From: Diplonema papillatum
Taxonomy: Eukaryota > Euglenozoa > Diplonemea > Diplonemida > Diplonemidae
DNA length: 64,000 nt
Assembly: GCA_030068145.1 (NCBI GenBank)
Contig: JAPJBO010000243.1
Span: 1-64,000 of the forward strand
Direction of reading: 5' to 3'
The position numbers and the translations under genes were made by a program. The notes under the pieces were generated by a model, which did not search any database, had not been told where the DNA came from, and saw nothing but the letters and a program-made list of their open reading frames with translations. Of this stretch, positions 40,046 to 50,193 are shown piece by piece. Numbering within the stretch: the stretch's first letter is position 1; each line of letters starts with the position of its first letter.

Positions 40046-40930
40046 TTTTTCGAGACTGGAGGTCCTATGAACATGCAATGTGAATAGCCTCTATTCGAGC
40101 CAACCCGGCTTTTCTTCATGAAAAAAGTGTATTGTTTTTGGAAAGAGCCGGGCAAGCCTTTTTCTTCCCTCGCAGAAGGTATGCGGGTGGCAGAGTGACC
40201 GGGCGCCGGCCTTCAGGCCGGTGAGTCCGGGTTCGAACCCCGCCCATGACATTTTTCCGGTCGAAGATTGTTTTCGAGGTTTGTTGCGTTTCGGGGTCAA
40301 ATGTGCCCGAAAATTGCGTTCTTGGCGGGTTTCTCAGTATCTCGCGGTATTTGGGTCACCCCGGGAAACGGAGTCGGGCGGCCGAGCTTGCCATCACAGG
40401 CCAAACTTGCTACGAGAACCGAACTTTGCTTCACCAGAACTCAGCTTCGTGCGAACTTTGCTTCGTCCGAACTCAGCTGCGCCCGTACCAGAATTTAGCA
40501 TCGCCCGAACTTTGCTTCGCCAGAACTTAACTTCGCCCGAGCGTTGCTTCGCCCGAACTCAGTCCGCCCGAACTTTTGCTTCGCCGGGGGGCGGCGGGGG
40601 GGGCGCCCCCCACCCGGGTACCAGCGCCAAACTTTTCCCGCACTCGGTGGGTCGGGGGGGGTCCGGGGGGGGTGTCCCCCCGGGTACGAGCACCGACCTT
40701 GGCTTCACCCGGACTTTACACCCTGGCCGAACTTCGCTTCGTGCCCGAACTGTTTTTTAGTACCAGCGCAGCCTGAGCGCTTAGCAACGCCCGAACTAAG
40801 CATCACTCGAACTTAGCTTCACCAGCATTGCCCGAACTTAGCTTCGCCCGAACTTTACTGTTCCCCGAACTTTAACTGCTGCCTCCAGTCTCGCCACGCG
40901 CCGGCCTTAGCCGAGCGCACGTACTTTTTG
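40046..40930 (+). mobile_element. Element W: tRNA-like head plus TTCG array
   Basis: It begins with TTCGAGACTGGAGGTCC, as element O does. A tRNA-like segment (40,178-40,251) is followed by T5 and a unique stretch. Next comes an array of 16-bp units CCGAACTTTGCTTCGC (40,420-40,868). The end is CTGCCTCCAGTCTCGCCACG. Parts recur inverted in element O (12,420-13,345). The structure suggests a tRNA-derived SINE that acquired a minisatellite. Confidence 0.5.
40178..40251 (+). other. tRNA-Leu-like head without long variable arm
   Basis: A box TGGCAGAGTGA, B box GGTTCGAACCC, 3' acceptor CCATGACA followed by T5. The anticodon region GGCGC-CGGCC-TTCAG-GCCGG resembles tRNA-Leu(CAG), but with a six-base loop and no variable arm. 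The acceptor stem has two mismatches. Not a functional tRNA; likely a SINE promoter. Confidence 0.5.
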
Positions 40931-42600
40931 TGCCATCAAAATACGATTCAAACCCATGTGAAACGTCACCCAAACCCGAATTCCGCCTGGGTTTCCACTT
41001 TTTTTGACGATTGTGGCGTCTGTCAGTGTCGGCAGCGCTCACGTTCTTGCTCTGTAGCAGTGTACGGTCTCCTGCACTGGCACAGGCCGCAGTAGGGGAA
41101 GGCTCTTGCAACTGCAGGCTACAATAGCGAGTCCAACAGTGTGGAGGCTGGCCCCGGGGCTTCGGGGCTGAGCTGGCCCAAGAATGGGTTGTTTTTCGGG
41201 TGCGCACTTTGAAAACAACCAAGGAAATCGGCCGCCCCTGACACGGTCTGGGGGGCTGGCCGGTGCCGGGGTTTTTTTTTCTCCGGGACTACAACAGGGG
41301 GGCACTTTCTACTGTTTCAACGTTTCAACAGTAGATCCATTCCAGTGCCGCCGCGGGGCTCTCCGCGCGAGGTTGAGCCCCGGCACCGGCCTGTGTGGGA
41401 CTTCCAAACTTGGTCAATACAAAAACACGTGCGTATCCTTAGCTTTGTGTACGGGCAGGACAGTAAGGCAGCCGGACCGTGGCTGCACCTGGAGTCTTTC
41501 ACCAAGAGTAGCTTTTTGCCCGACATTCTGCATCAGCATCAGTTCGGTCTTGAGTCAGAGTCTGACGCTTCTCGGCGAGCATCGCGGTAGCCGGGTCGAC
41601 TGTGACGCATGCCGTGTTGGCTACACGGCCTGCTGATACTGGTGGCTGTTGAAAGCCTGTATCACAGGCTGCAGTCCGATGAGGACGAGTCACGCATCCG
41701 AGCCACTACTATTGCGCTGCGCAAGGAGTCGTAGTACTGAGCCGCGCCTGAGTTCACTGCTGAGCCGCCAGTCCAGTGCATGCTAATCCATGTGGTTCAT
41801 GTACTTGAAAGAACTCAATGCTGAGCCGCACTCACAGTGGGCGGCACTCCCAGCAGAGATGCATCATCCGGCTACGAATCGGTACGTCCAGACCCGGCCC
41901 CGGGCTGCCAACTGTAGCAGTCAAGTTGCAAATCACCAACCACCACGAAGCTTTGTCGAAGGCCGTTAGGCAGAAGAAAACAGTCGAACGACGAAACGGA
42001 GTCATCACGATTTCCCAAGAAGTCTACAGTAGGGTCGGGCATGCGTGCACCCTACGACCCGACCCTACTGTTCCCGGGCACCGACCAGCACCGGTGCCAG
42101 CCCCCACACTGTTCTGTACTACTAGTACAGTCACCCGCAGCACCCCGCACGGCTCAACGTGTGCTGCGTTGCAGGCTAAAGTTTCGTGACACGTCTCGTA
42201 TTGTTTCCTTGATCATAATTTGGATGAACTCCTCGGTTTGTGAAAACCGAGTGTGGCTGCCGGCAGCAGTGCCGCGGAACAAGCACAGCGGAGTGACAGC
42301 CACGCGTTCGTAGCGCGGTGGCGGCGACGTCTGCAGAGTCTGGGGTGCGGTAAGGATCGGCAAGGCCTCCGGGTTCAGTCGGCGTTTCGCCAGATCCAGC
42401 AGTCTTGAACAGGTGATGACTCAGCTGGGAACGGAGACTTTCTTCGAGCTGCCGGCCATTGACTTCAATTTGAAGCCTACAAGGGTTTCGGCAGACGAGT
42501 GTGACCTTACCGAACGACCACCCAGTACCTGCATCTGCAGGCCGCTCACACGATTCCGTGACCACGTTTTGTCGTAGATCGCTCACTACTTTACTGCTTT
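40931..42600. other. Unassigned interior of element V
   Basis: 1.7 kb with only short open frames on either strand, a T8 run at 41,270 and an inverted ACTGTTTCAACG/CGTTTCAACAGT near 41,320. I recognise no gene or RNA. Confidence 0.4.
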
Positions 42601-42601
42601 A

Positions 42602-43260
42602 GTGGCCGGACTGCGTTTTTGATTCGTGCTGAGCGGCGTGCTCTTCCCGGGAGTCCCGCCTGTCGGGAGCGTGCTGCCCGTCGAAAGCGCGCGCCAGGTC
42701 GAAGACGAGCAGCATGTGAATCGGCCTTTTTTCCGGTTGATTGCGGTGTAGAGCTGCTTCTCTGTGCCTCTCCCTACCCGGAAGCCTCCGGACTGAGGAG
42801 TCCATCGATGGAGGAACGTGGGGCGGTCTTTGATAATGGTCTCCACTATCTTCCAAAGGGCAGGTGAGTGCGTTCTTCTTGTGGCGAATCCCCAGGAGGC
42901 CCCGAGGGGCTTTGGGGATGGGGAGTGACTGGTCTAAACGGTGGCTTCGGCAGTCCACACTGCAGCATCTGCCCAAGTGTTGGTAAGTGGTGGTACCGGC
43001 CAAATACCTGACTCAGCCCGGGGCTCTGGAGTGCAATGAGAGCTCCAGCCCGGGGCTCCGTCTCGAGTGCTCTTCGCTCTGCTGTTGGGGTCCTGATTGG
43101 CTTCGCTTCATGGAACCGTCGTGACTCTGGCGCCCCAGGCTTCCCTGCTGCATCACCCTCGCCGCCTGCGTGGTTGCAGCCTCACCGACCCTCACTGAGG
43201 CTCGGTAAGCTGCAGCGGGCCCGGCAGTGAGGCCTCAGTGCACAGGGCAAAGCAGGTGCC
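42602..43260 (-). pseudogene. LINE reverse-transcriptase remnant, copy 2
   Basis: Same sequence as copy 1 with small indels. The minus strand contains FLHRWTPQSGGFR, GRGTEKQLYTAINRKKG and, after a frameshift, LLVFDLARAFDGQHAPD. It extends further at its 5' side (CTCACTGAGGCTCGG), which shows where V interrupted copy 1. Not functional. Confidence 0.65.
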
Positions 43261-43778
43261 AGGAAACACGCCAAAATATGCCCAGAAAACTTCGAAACTG
43301 AAGAAATTGGGGCGAAAAGTATCCTGAATGGGCTGGGAACCCCCCCCCAAAAAAAGAGCTACAAAAGGCTACAAAAAGCTACGCTGTAGCTAGCTGTAGC
43401 TTTTTGTAGCTAAACCTCACACTGCCCTGTAGCTTTCTAATCATTTTGTGTGTACACGCGACTGTGTGAGAATGGTAGCATTTGTTGCGACTGTGTGAGA
43501 ATGGTAGCATTTTGTTGCGACTGTGTGAGAAAGGTAAGAAATTGTTCGGACTGTGTGAGAATGGTAGCATTTGTTGCGACTGTGTGAGAATGGTAAGAAA
43601 TTGTTTGGACTGTGTGAGAATGGTAGCATTTGTTGCGACTGTGTGAGAATGGTAGCATTTGTTGCGACTGTGTGAGAATGGTAGCATTTGTTGCGACTGT
43701 GTGAGAATGGTAGCATTTGTTGCAACCGTGTGAGAATGGTAAGAATTGTTGAAAAAGTGTGAGAATGGTGTTTACCCC

Positions 43779-44131
43779 TCTGCTGCGTGAACCAGTAACA
43801 TAATGCCACCACCAGGGGATCGATACCCGTCCTGCTCAATGCACACCGGGTGGTTTCCAAGCCCGGTGCTCTGCATCCTGTAAGAACCCACGGACCACGC
43901 ACATACTGGATGATCCCTGGTCTATTTTTCACGGATCTCTTCATCGAAGCTGATCGCGAGCAAAAAGTCGTCGAAAAAGGTCTGCTGCGTGAACCAGCAA
44001 CATAATGCCACCACCAGGGGATCGATACCCGTCCTGCTCAATGCACACCGGGTGGTCTCCAAGCCCGGTGCTCTGCATCCTGTAAGAACCCACGGACCAC
44101 GCACGTAGTGTTTGATTCCCGGGTCTATTTT
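43779..44131 (-). repeat. Y3 satellite remainder
   Basis: Nearly two units of the 205-bp Y satellite in inverse orientation, starting with the second copy of the FB-D target TCTGCTGCG and ending in TCTATTTTT, where an A-family fragment begins. Confidence 0.85.
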
Positions 44132-44830
44132 TGCGTTGACCCAAAAAATTTGACCCAAAAATTGACCGAAAATTTTTGACCCAAAAAATTTCGGTCAAAT
44201 TTTTTGAATCACTTTGCTGCAAAGTTTGCAAGCTGCTTCTCCTGGTGTAGGTCACTCAATGGCCGCCGCGCAATTTGCAAGCAAGACGAGCAAACTCAGT
44301 GAAGTCTGTGCCGGGTTTTTAAACGGGGTAGCTCGCACACCACCGTCACGTGTAGAAGCTTGAAGCAACCAAGAACCCGAGTTTAGATGCCGAAGAGGCT
44401 GCGGCCTGAAGTTAGCAAGGGTACCGTCTTCGAATCAATGAACGCAGCTGTTCTCGCGGTGAAACTTGAGGCAAATGTCTCGGGGAAGTGACATTTTCAC
44501 CACAAAAACTGGAATGTTCGAGAATGGGCAAAAAGTTAAATAGTGTTCGAGAATGGGCACAAAGTTACCGAGAATGGGCAAAAAGTTAAAAAGTGTTCGA
44601 GAATGGGCAAAAAGTTAGCGAGTGTTCGAGAATGGGCAAAAAGTTAAATAGTGTTCGAGAATGGGCACAAACATAAGGAAGTGTACTATAATGGGAATTG
44701 TCGCCAAAAAGTTAGGCGACTGTTCGAGAATGGGCAAAAAGTTAAAAAGTGTTCGAGAATGGGCAAAAAGTTAGCGAGTGTTCGAGAATGGGCAAAAAGT
44801 TAAATTGTGTTCGAGAATGGGAACCCGACG
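44132..44830 (-). mobile_element. A-family foldback fragment
   Basis: Reverse complement of 31,500-31,930: AATTTTTGACCC minisatellite, about 300 unique bases, then arrays GTTCGAGAATGGGCAAAAAG. It contains the terminus TATAATGGGAATTGTC (44,685-44,700) but continues with more array units to 44,820. This suggests two overlapping arms or a rearranged end. Confidence 0.75.
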
Positions 44831-44859
44831 AGTAGCCCCCAACGGACCGGGGAAGAAAA

Positions 44860-44933
44860 AGGCACCTGTGGGATTTGAACCCACGACCTCACGCTTACTA
44901 GGCGTGCGCTCTAACCAACTGAGCTAAGGCGCC
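44860..44933 (-). tRNA. tRNA-Thr(AGU)
   Basis: Minus-strand cloverleaf with fully paired acceptor GGCGCCT/AGGTGCC, D arm TAGCTCAGTTGGTTAGAGC, anticodon stem ACGC/GCGT with loop CTAGTAA (anticodon AGU, U33 present), and T arm GTGGG-TTCAAAT-CCCAC. A T-rich terminator follows. All invariant positions are present, so this looks functional. It sits 20 bases upstream of the 5' end of LINE copy L2. Confidence 0.93.
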
Positions 44934-45487
44934 GATATTTTTCGGGAAAAAAAAATCGGGACGTTTGAAAAGTTGGATCTTGCACTTTCTGCATGGCCGC
45001 CGCGCGGCTGCCAAGGTGAATGGGGTACTACTGGGGGGGGCTAATTACTATTGAACCGTATATTACAATTGAACTGTATATTACAATTGAACTTTTTTTT
45101 TGGGAAATCGGCGCACTCCAACCGTATATTACAATTGAACTGTTTGTGTGGTCACTGTTACACTACGATTGTGCACAAGGCCTGGCATTTCTGCTGGTTT
45201 TTTTTCTGTTTTGACTCATGAATCATCAATGGCATGATAGACCACTGCAGTGAAAAGAATTATTTGAGGAAGAATACGCAATTTGTAACAAGCATGGGGC
45301 TGCCAAAAGTTTTGGGCATGATCGTTTCGCTGTTTCCGTTGCTGTTGGCGTGGCCCGCACGCGCAAATTATGCCGCTATGTCGGCCGACGGTTGGGACGA
45401 GAATGCCTGGTTATCCACCAGGTTCGTCAACGGAACACCGGACCAGACAAGCGGACAGGAGGGCGCAGGCGACGACCGGCACGACAG

Positions 45488-46220
45488 ATCACAAGACTGA
45501 CGCTCTCGGGGGCACCACAACAATCTCAGCATGATGAGAGGAAAAGCAGTGTCAAAACAGCAAAGCAGAGGCACAAACCGCCCTAAAGATTAGCGACACC
45601 CCTCTATTTCCTTCCCTTCTATGTCACTCGTACTAAGTGCCTCTCTAAGGCGACAGTACGTTTGAAACCCTTTTTTTTATTTATTTTTTTTGTCTCCGCT
45701 ATTGCTCTACCATTCACACCCTCCTCTACGCCTCATCATCCCATCATCATTTAATCATTCCTTCTTTTTCCTCTTATCTACTCCTTTTTCCCGTTTTCAC
45801 ATTCCATCTCTTACATCCATCACTTCCTCCCCACTCCGCCGCAGCGCTCGTGCGAAAAACGAGAATGCTGGGGCAGAACCGCACGAAAACAGCAGAGAAG
45901 CCCCAAGCAAACCACAGCAAGAGGCGACACACGGGGAGGAAACCACCCCCAAGAAAAACGAAAGAGCGTGCAACTGCTCCAGCATTCCCTCCCTGAGCTT
46001 CCCCTCTCGGGCCACGGCACGAGCCAGAAAGAAGCTCCCCAACCGGACTTCTAACCGGAGCCGACAACAAGGCACCCCGGAAACCGTTCCTCCTCCCGAC
46101 CTAACGGAGCTAAAGGATGGCCAGGTACATTCATGTTCCCGATGTTTCCCTCTCAAAAGGCTAAGGCCCAGCCTCCGTTTGTTGTCCTAGTGAGCTCTAT
46201 ACTTCAAAAAAAAAAAAAAG
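45488..46220 (+). mobile_element. Poly(A)-tailed retro-insertion R1
   Basis: About 730 bases inserted in Z2 between CGACAG and GTCAACC, ending in A15. The last 150 bases (CTCCCCAACCGGACTTCTAA ... AAAAGGCTAAGGCCCAGCCT) recur in both arms of H1 with shorter A tails. There is no convincing TSD (at most AG). It may be a SINE or a truncated LINE 3' end. No recognised protein. Confidence 0.7.
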
Positions 46221-47132
46221 GTCAACCAACGACGACAACTGGAAGCCAAGGCCGGACAGCTATGATCCAGCGTCTCGGTGGCCGGTCCGTCTGCATCCGA
46301 CGCTCTCTGTGAAAAAGAAGGGCAGAAGGACTCTCAGTCGGTGGGTCCCCTGGGTGCTGATAGTTGTGGCACTCGTGTCAGTCGTGAAGCAGCTGTTCGT
46401 CCCCACTGGCCACGAAAGGTTGACCAGGGCTGGTTAGCCACAACTTGCCACATTGTGGCCCATTGGGCCACAACTTTAGCCACAATGTTGTGGCTAAATT
46501 GTGGCTAAATGTGCAAAAATTTTGATCGAAAAAAAGACCACCCAAAACACGCTAAACACCGTTTTTTGTGTGGATTTTCGTGTTTTTTGGATGGTTTTGG
46601 GTATTCTGGGCCTCATACCCCCCCAACAGACCTCGAGTTCGCTTCTCGTGGATTCGAGTGGTTTTTGCCAACTTGCAGCCAAGTGCTGCCAATTTCTGGG
46701 GTGACTCAGCCAGAATTCGCTATTATTTTGCGAAATCCGCGGCTTGTGGGGGTTTTCCCGGATGGTACTGGACCCTTTCGACAATTTCAGGTGGATTCTG
46801 TGCGAATAAACGGGGGAAATCCTTGCCAGGCTCCTCGTTCCACACGGTGGCCACACGTGACGAAGCTCCCCAACCGGACTTCTAACCGGAGCCGACAACA
46901 AGGCACACCGGAAACCGTTCCTCTCCCGACCTAACGGAGCTAAAGGATGGCCAGGTACATTCATGTTCCCATGTTTCCCTCTCAAAAGGCTAAGGCCCAG
47001 GCTCCGTACACTTCAAAAAAAGAAACGTGGCAACCGTGTGGCGACCAGCCTGCTGTCCAGACCGATTCAATCGCCGGCGATTTTGAACACTGTGGTATTT
47101 TCGACAGCAGGACTCGGTCCAAGTCCCGGGCA

Positions 47133-47540
47133 GGGCTGGTTAGCCACAACTTGCCACAATGTGGCCCATTGGGCCACAACTTTAGCCACAATGTTGTGGC
47201 TAAATTGTGGCTAAATGTGCAAATTTTTTGATCGAAAAAAAGACCACCCAAAACACGCTAAACACCGTTTTTCGGGTAGATTTTCGTGTTTTTTGGATGG
47301 TTTTGGGTATTCTGGGCCTCATACCCCCCCAACAGACCTCGAGTTCGCCTTTCGTGGATTCGAGTGGGTTTTGCCAACTTGCAGCCAAGTGCTGCCAGTT
47401 TCTGGGGTGACTCAGCCAGAATTCGCTATTATTTTGCGAAATCCGCGGCGTGTGGGGGTTTTCCCGGTTGGTACTGGACCCTTTCGACAATTTCAGGTGG
47501 ATTCTGTGCGAATAAACGGGGGAAATGCTTGCCAGGCTCC
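47133..47540 (+). repeat. Extra direct copy of the H1 terminus
   Basis: Starts CAGGGCTGGTTAGCC and follows the left arm of H1 with about 95% identity as far as GCTTGCCAGGCTCC, but lacks the R fragment. It indicates a tandem or nested related element whose own right end is not separately visible. Confidence 0.75.
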
Positions 47541-48249
47541 CCGGTCCCGTGCGCTGCGCAACACGGGATGGGTATCTTCGTGTCACGTGCACGTTCCAAA
47601 CATGGTTCATGCTACCGCGGTCCCGGTTTATTGCCACTGCCACTCCCAACAGCTCGAGAGTCGACTGGGACTCACCTTTCCTCTCAGCAGTCCTGATTCA
47701 GGCTGCGAAAGCTTGACATCCTTCAATTCATGCCACTGACATTCTGAATTGAAGTTGTTCCAGCCGCGGACCTGCATGCAACGACGTTCACTCATCCACT
47801 CATCCGCTTTTTCGTTCTTCTTCGTCACGGCTTAGTTCAGTGCGAATCGCACCGAGCCTGGTCACCAGGTTGGTGCTGCTCGGAGCCGCACCCGAGGGAG
47901 ATGCAGAACAGGTTGTATCACAACCGGTGCGCATCAGCTCTGCATCGCCGTGCACTGCACGGTGTAGCACTGCCCAGGCGCGGCGAGACCAGTGACCGTC
48001 ATCCTGCTCGGTGTTCAGGAGGAGGTGATCCGCTTGGCAGGCAGCACCGCTGCGCAGTGTACTCTTCCGTACTCTGCACCGTGCAAGCGCCAGTCATGTG
48101 CTTACCAGACTCTCGGTTTCGCGTTCTCATCATGGCATCAAATTTGACGGTGAAATCAGCCCCCAGCCTGAGTCCAGGATAGGTTGCTTGCAATGCAACA
48201 GTTGCAACAAGTAATCGATGAACTGGTGTGATCGGTATAACCATGGGGT
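47541..48249. other. Unassigned H1 interior, left side
   Basis: About 700 bases with no convincing gene, RNA or repeat. Confidence 0.35.
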
Positions 48250-48437
48250 ACTACGGGGGAACTACGGGGAACTGGCCTTGGGGTGTCCTTTTTTTTTTTG
48301 GTGGTTCTTGAGGGGCATAGGTCTCATGTTTCCCTCAGACTGCGGGGGCTTTGGAGTTAGTTAAAGGGTTTGGGGCTTTTTGGGGGTGTTGGTGGACAGG
48401 GGCGCCAGGGGTCTTCAAACCGGCGCGTTTAAATTTA

Positions 48438-48777
48438 GGGAAAACGACAAAGTGGATTCTATATAACTGGATTACGACAAAGTGGATTATAATCCACTTT
48501 GTCGCCAATCCACTTTGTCGCCTAATCCACTTTGTCGCCCCGTATGACGGACCTAAGCTCACTTTTGATGGTTTCAATGAACTCAAACAGCTCAAAATAG
48601 TCACTTTCCCTGTGGGAACTTTTTGTGAAAGGGTCCCCCTATATAATTCATGCCGGTTGTCAGAAGCGACAAAGTGGATTATCAAAAGCGACAAAGTGGA
48701 TTATTACTGGATTATAATCCACTAATAATCCACTTTGTCGTAATCCAGTTATATAGAATCCGTTTTGTCGTTGACCC
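48438..48777. mobile_element. Small foldback element I (340 bp)
   Basis: Ends GGGAAAACGACAAAG and (complement) GGGTCAACGACAAAA. The next 50 bases are inverted copies (GGATTCTATATAACTGGATT), and CGACAAAGTGGATTA units are repeated toward the middle. It is flanked by the self-complementary octamer TAAATTTA on both sides (48,430-48,437; 48,778-48,785), consistent with an 8-bp duplication. It sits about 200 bp upstream of the first H1 gene. Confidence 0.85.
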
Positions 48778-48973
48778 TAAATTTAACAGAGAAGCATTGC
48801 ATAATAAAGCTAGACAGCTTTATGAAATGCTTCTCTGTGTTCTAACATCTGCTGCTGTAGCCTAAACGAAATGTGACCCCAATACGATGCAATCGCCTTA
48901 CAGGTGACTTTTGCATCCGGAATCTCAAGCGAGCTCGAACTCTAAATAAAGCGCAAATCATCTCTCTCGTAAA

Positions 48974-49927
48974 ATGATCGTTTCCATTGAACTGGCTACA
49001 AAAGAAAGTACCCAAATAAAGGCACGAAACAAAATTCAAAAGCGTAAAATGCAATTCTGTATCGGCGTTACGTTTCACTGCTTTACGAAATATCTCCAAG
49101 TCCGCACGACGGAAGAGCGTGAGGAGAACGACAACAGCGAGACCGAAGAAAGCGACACCATCGACCTGAAGGAAGAAGACATGAAGTACAACGCCGACTT
49201 TATGACTAACGGCTCGCTGCAAACGTTCCACGAGTCCACAATACGGCCGCACCTGCTGGAATGCGGAAACCAGCTTGCAGAAAAGAAAGACGCTCCTTTC
49301 CTTAGGGGGGCTACCGGTGTCGCACGTCGCTGGTTTTATAAGGAGCGCGACGACGAGACGGAAGTGCTCAACGACGCGGGACTACAAAAGGTCGTCGAAA
49401 AGAAGTTGAACCTCCATATAGTGGTCCGTTTGGAGCTGAAAAAGCACTCGGCAAAGCACGTCCGAAAGCACCTGCTAACACACGACGCGGAAGTGCACGA
49501 CAACTCATACACATCGCGGGCGGACAGTAGCTCGATGATTACGAACAAGTTGGAGGAGGCGCTGTGTGACAGGTTCGGCAAGGTGGGGCTGAAGTTCGGA
49601 CCCTCTTGGGTGCTTTGTATTTGTGGCACAAAGGTCAGCAACCCGCCGGACAGGCTTTCTGACGGGACGTCGTTTGTACGACACGGTTGTCGATGCCCGA
49701 AGTTCGCCAAGAAGCTGTCAAAGAACGCGAAAGCAGACCTAAAAGCTTTCAGAGAAAAAGAAGCTGCTAAAAATAAGAAGAAGGTGGCGGCCAGGAAGGA
49801 TCTCACAAGGGGCATGTCCGAACAAGAAAAGGCCAACGCCAAAAAGATGTTTGAAATGGTTGGCTTCAAACGAAAGGCAGACGAGGAAGCAGAGGTCGAG
49901 AACCCACGCAAAGAGGCAAAAATCTAG
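48974..49927 (+). CDS. H1 gene 1, unknown protein with Cys/His cluster
   Basis: 317 codons from ATG. A later ATG at residue 26 is also possible. The protein is acidic near 40-70, with a central region WFYKERDDETEVLNDAGLQK. A potential zinc-binding cluster CICG...FVRHGCRCPKF lies at about 225-255. The tail is strongly basic (KNKKKVAARKDL, GFKRKADEE). I do not recognise a family. Upstream is CCGGAATCTCAAGCGA...CTCTAAATAAAG, which could be a promoter. The gene lies head to tail with gene 2, with 265 bases between. A DNA-binding accessory protein of the transposon is a guess from the basic tail and Cys/His cluster. Confidence 0.6.
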   Translation: MIVSIELATKESTQIKARNKIQKRKMQFCIGVTFHCFTKYLQVRTTEEREENDNSETEESDTIDLKEEDMKYNADFMTNGSLQTFHESTIRPHLLECGNQLAEKKDAPFLRGATGVARRWFYKERDDETEVLNDAGLQKVVEKKLNLHIVVRLELKKHSAKHVRKHLLTHDAEVHDNSYTSRADSSSMITNKLEEALCDRFGKVGLKFGPSWVLCICGTKVSNPPDRLSDGTSFVRHGCRCPKFAKKLSKNAKADLKAFREKEAAKNKKKVAARKDLTRGMSEQEKANAKKMFEMVGFKRKADEEAEVENPRKEAKI

Positions 49928-50193
49928 CTTTCTGGTGATAGCCTCCATCGTAAAGGCATTTCTTTTTTTGTGTGTTCCCGACGATCAATTATAGTTTTTT
50001 GTTGTCTCAATTCTCTTTTGTTCTGGATGTCCATTGGAAGCGACGGCCTGTCTATCCGGCGGCAACTCGGGTATTCGACTAGCTGACGAAGAGAAATTAA
50101 CGTTTGTAATGTCGGTGTGTTCAAAACCAATGCAGGGGTTTGTTGCAGGAAAAGGAACGAGAGCGAGTCAGGAAAGCCTGGAACAACGGGGAG

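Larger units (their letters stand above)
39947..43424. mobile_element. hAT-like element V
   Basis: It starts CAGTGTGAGGTTTAGCTAC and ends with its complement GTAGCTAAACCTCACACTG. Subterminal GTAGC/GCTAC repeats (TTTTGTAGC) are found on both sides. The terminus resembles that of Y. The 7 flanking bases (CACCGAG, CCCTGTA) do not match, so one end may be from another copy. The interior includes W and a second RT remnant. Confidence 0.7.
39018..43778. mobile_element. Foldback-like element FB-D with 9-bp TSD
   Basis: 4,761 bp. The left arm (39,018-39,195) starts GGGGCAAATACCATTCTCAC. The right arm (43,455-43,778) is its inverse and ends GTGTTTACCCC. Arms are tandem 29-bp units CCATTCTCACACAGTCGCAA plus CAAATGCTA. 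The target TCTGCTGCG is duplicated exactly (39,009-39,017; 43,779-43,787), and the joined flanks restore the Y satellite. The interior contains an RT remnant, element V and other insertions. No transposase of its own. Confidence 0.93.
33619..44131 (-). mobile_element. hAT-like element Y3 (minus), heavily interrupted
   Basis: It starts with the Y terminus CAGTGTGAGACTTAGCTA in the orientation of Y2's right end, and satellite sequence in inverse orientation continues at 38,779-39,017 and 43,779-44,131. Into it are inserted Z1 (33,643-34,858), R2-like LINE copy C (with loss of some 370 bp of Y) and FB-D (39,018-43,778). The remaining end is cut at 44,131 by an A-family fragment. Read this as a composite of fragments in original order, not one clean element. 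Confidence 0.7.

Noticed and set aside
40178..40251. tRNA-Sec or suppressor tRNA reading of the TCA in the loop
   Set aside because: The arm fits a damaged Leu(CAG)-like sequence better; acceptor mismatches and a short loop argue against any functional tRNA.
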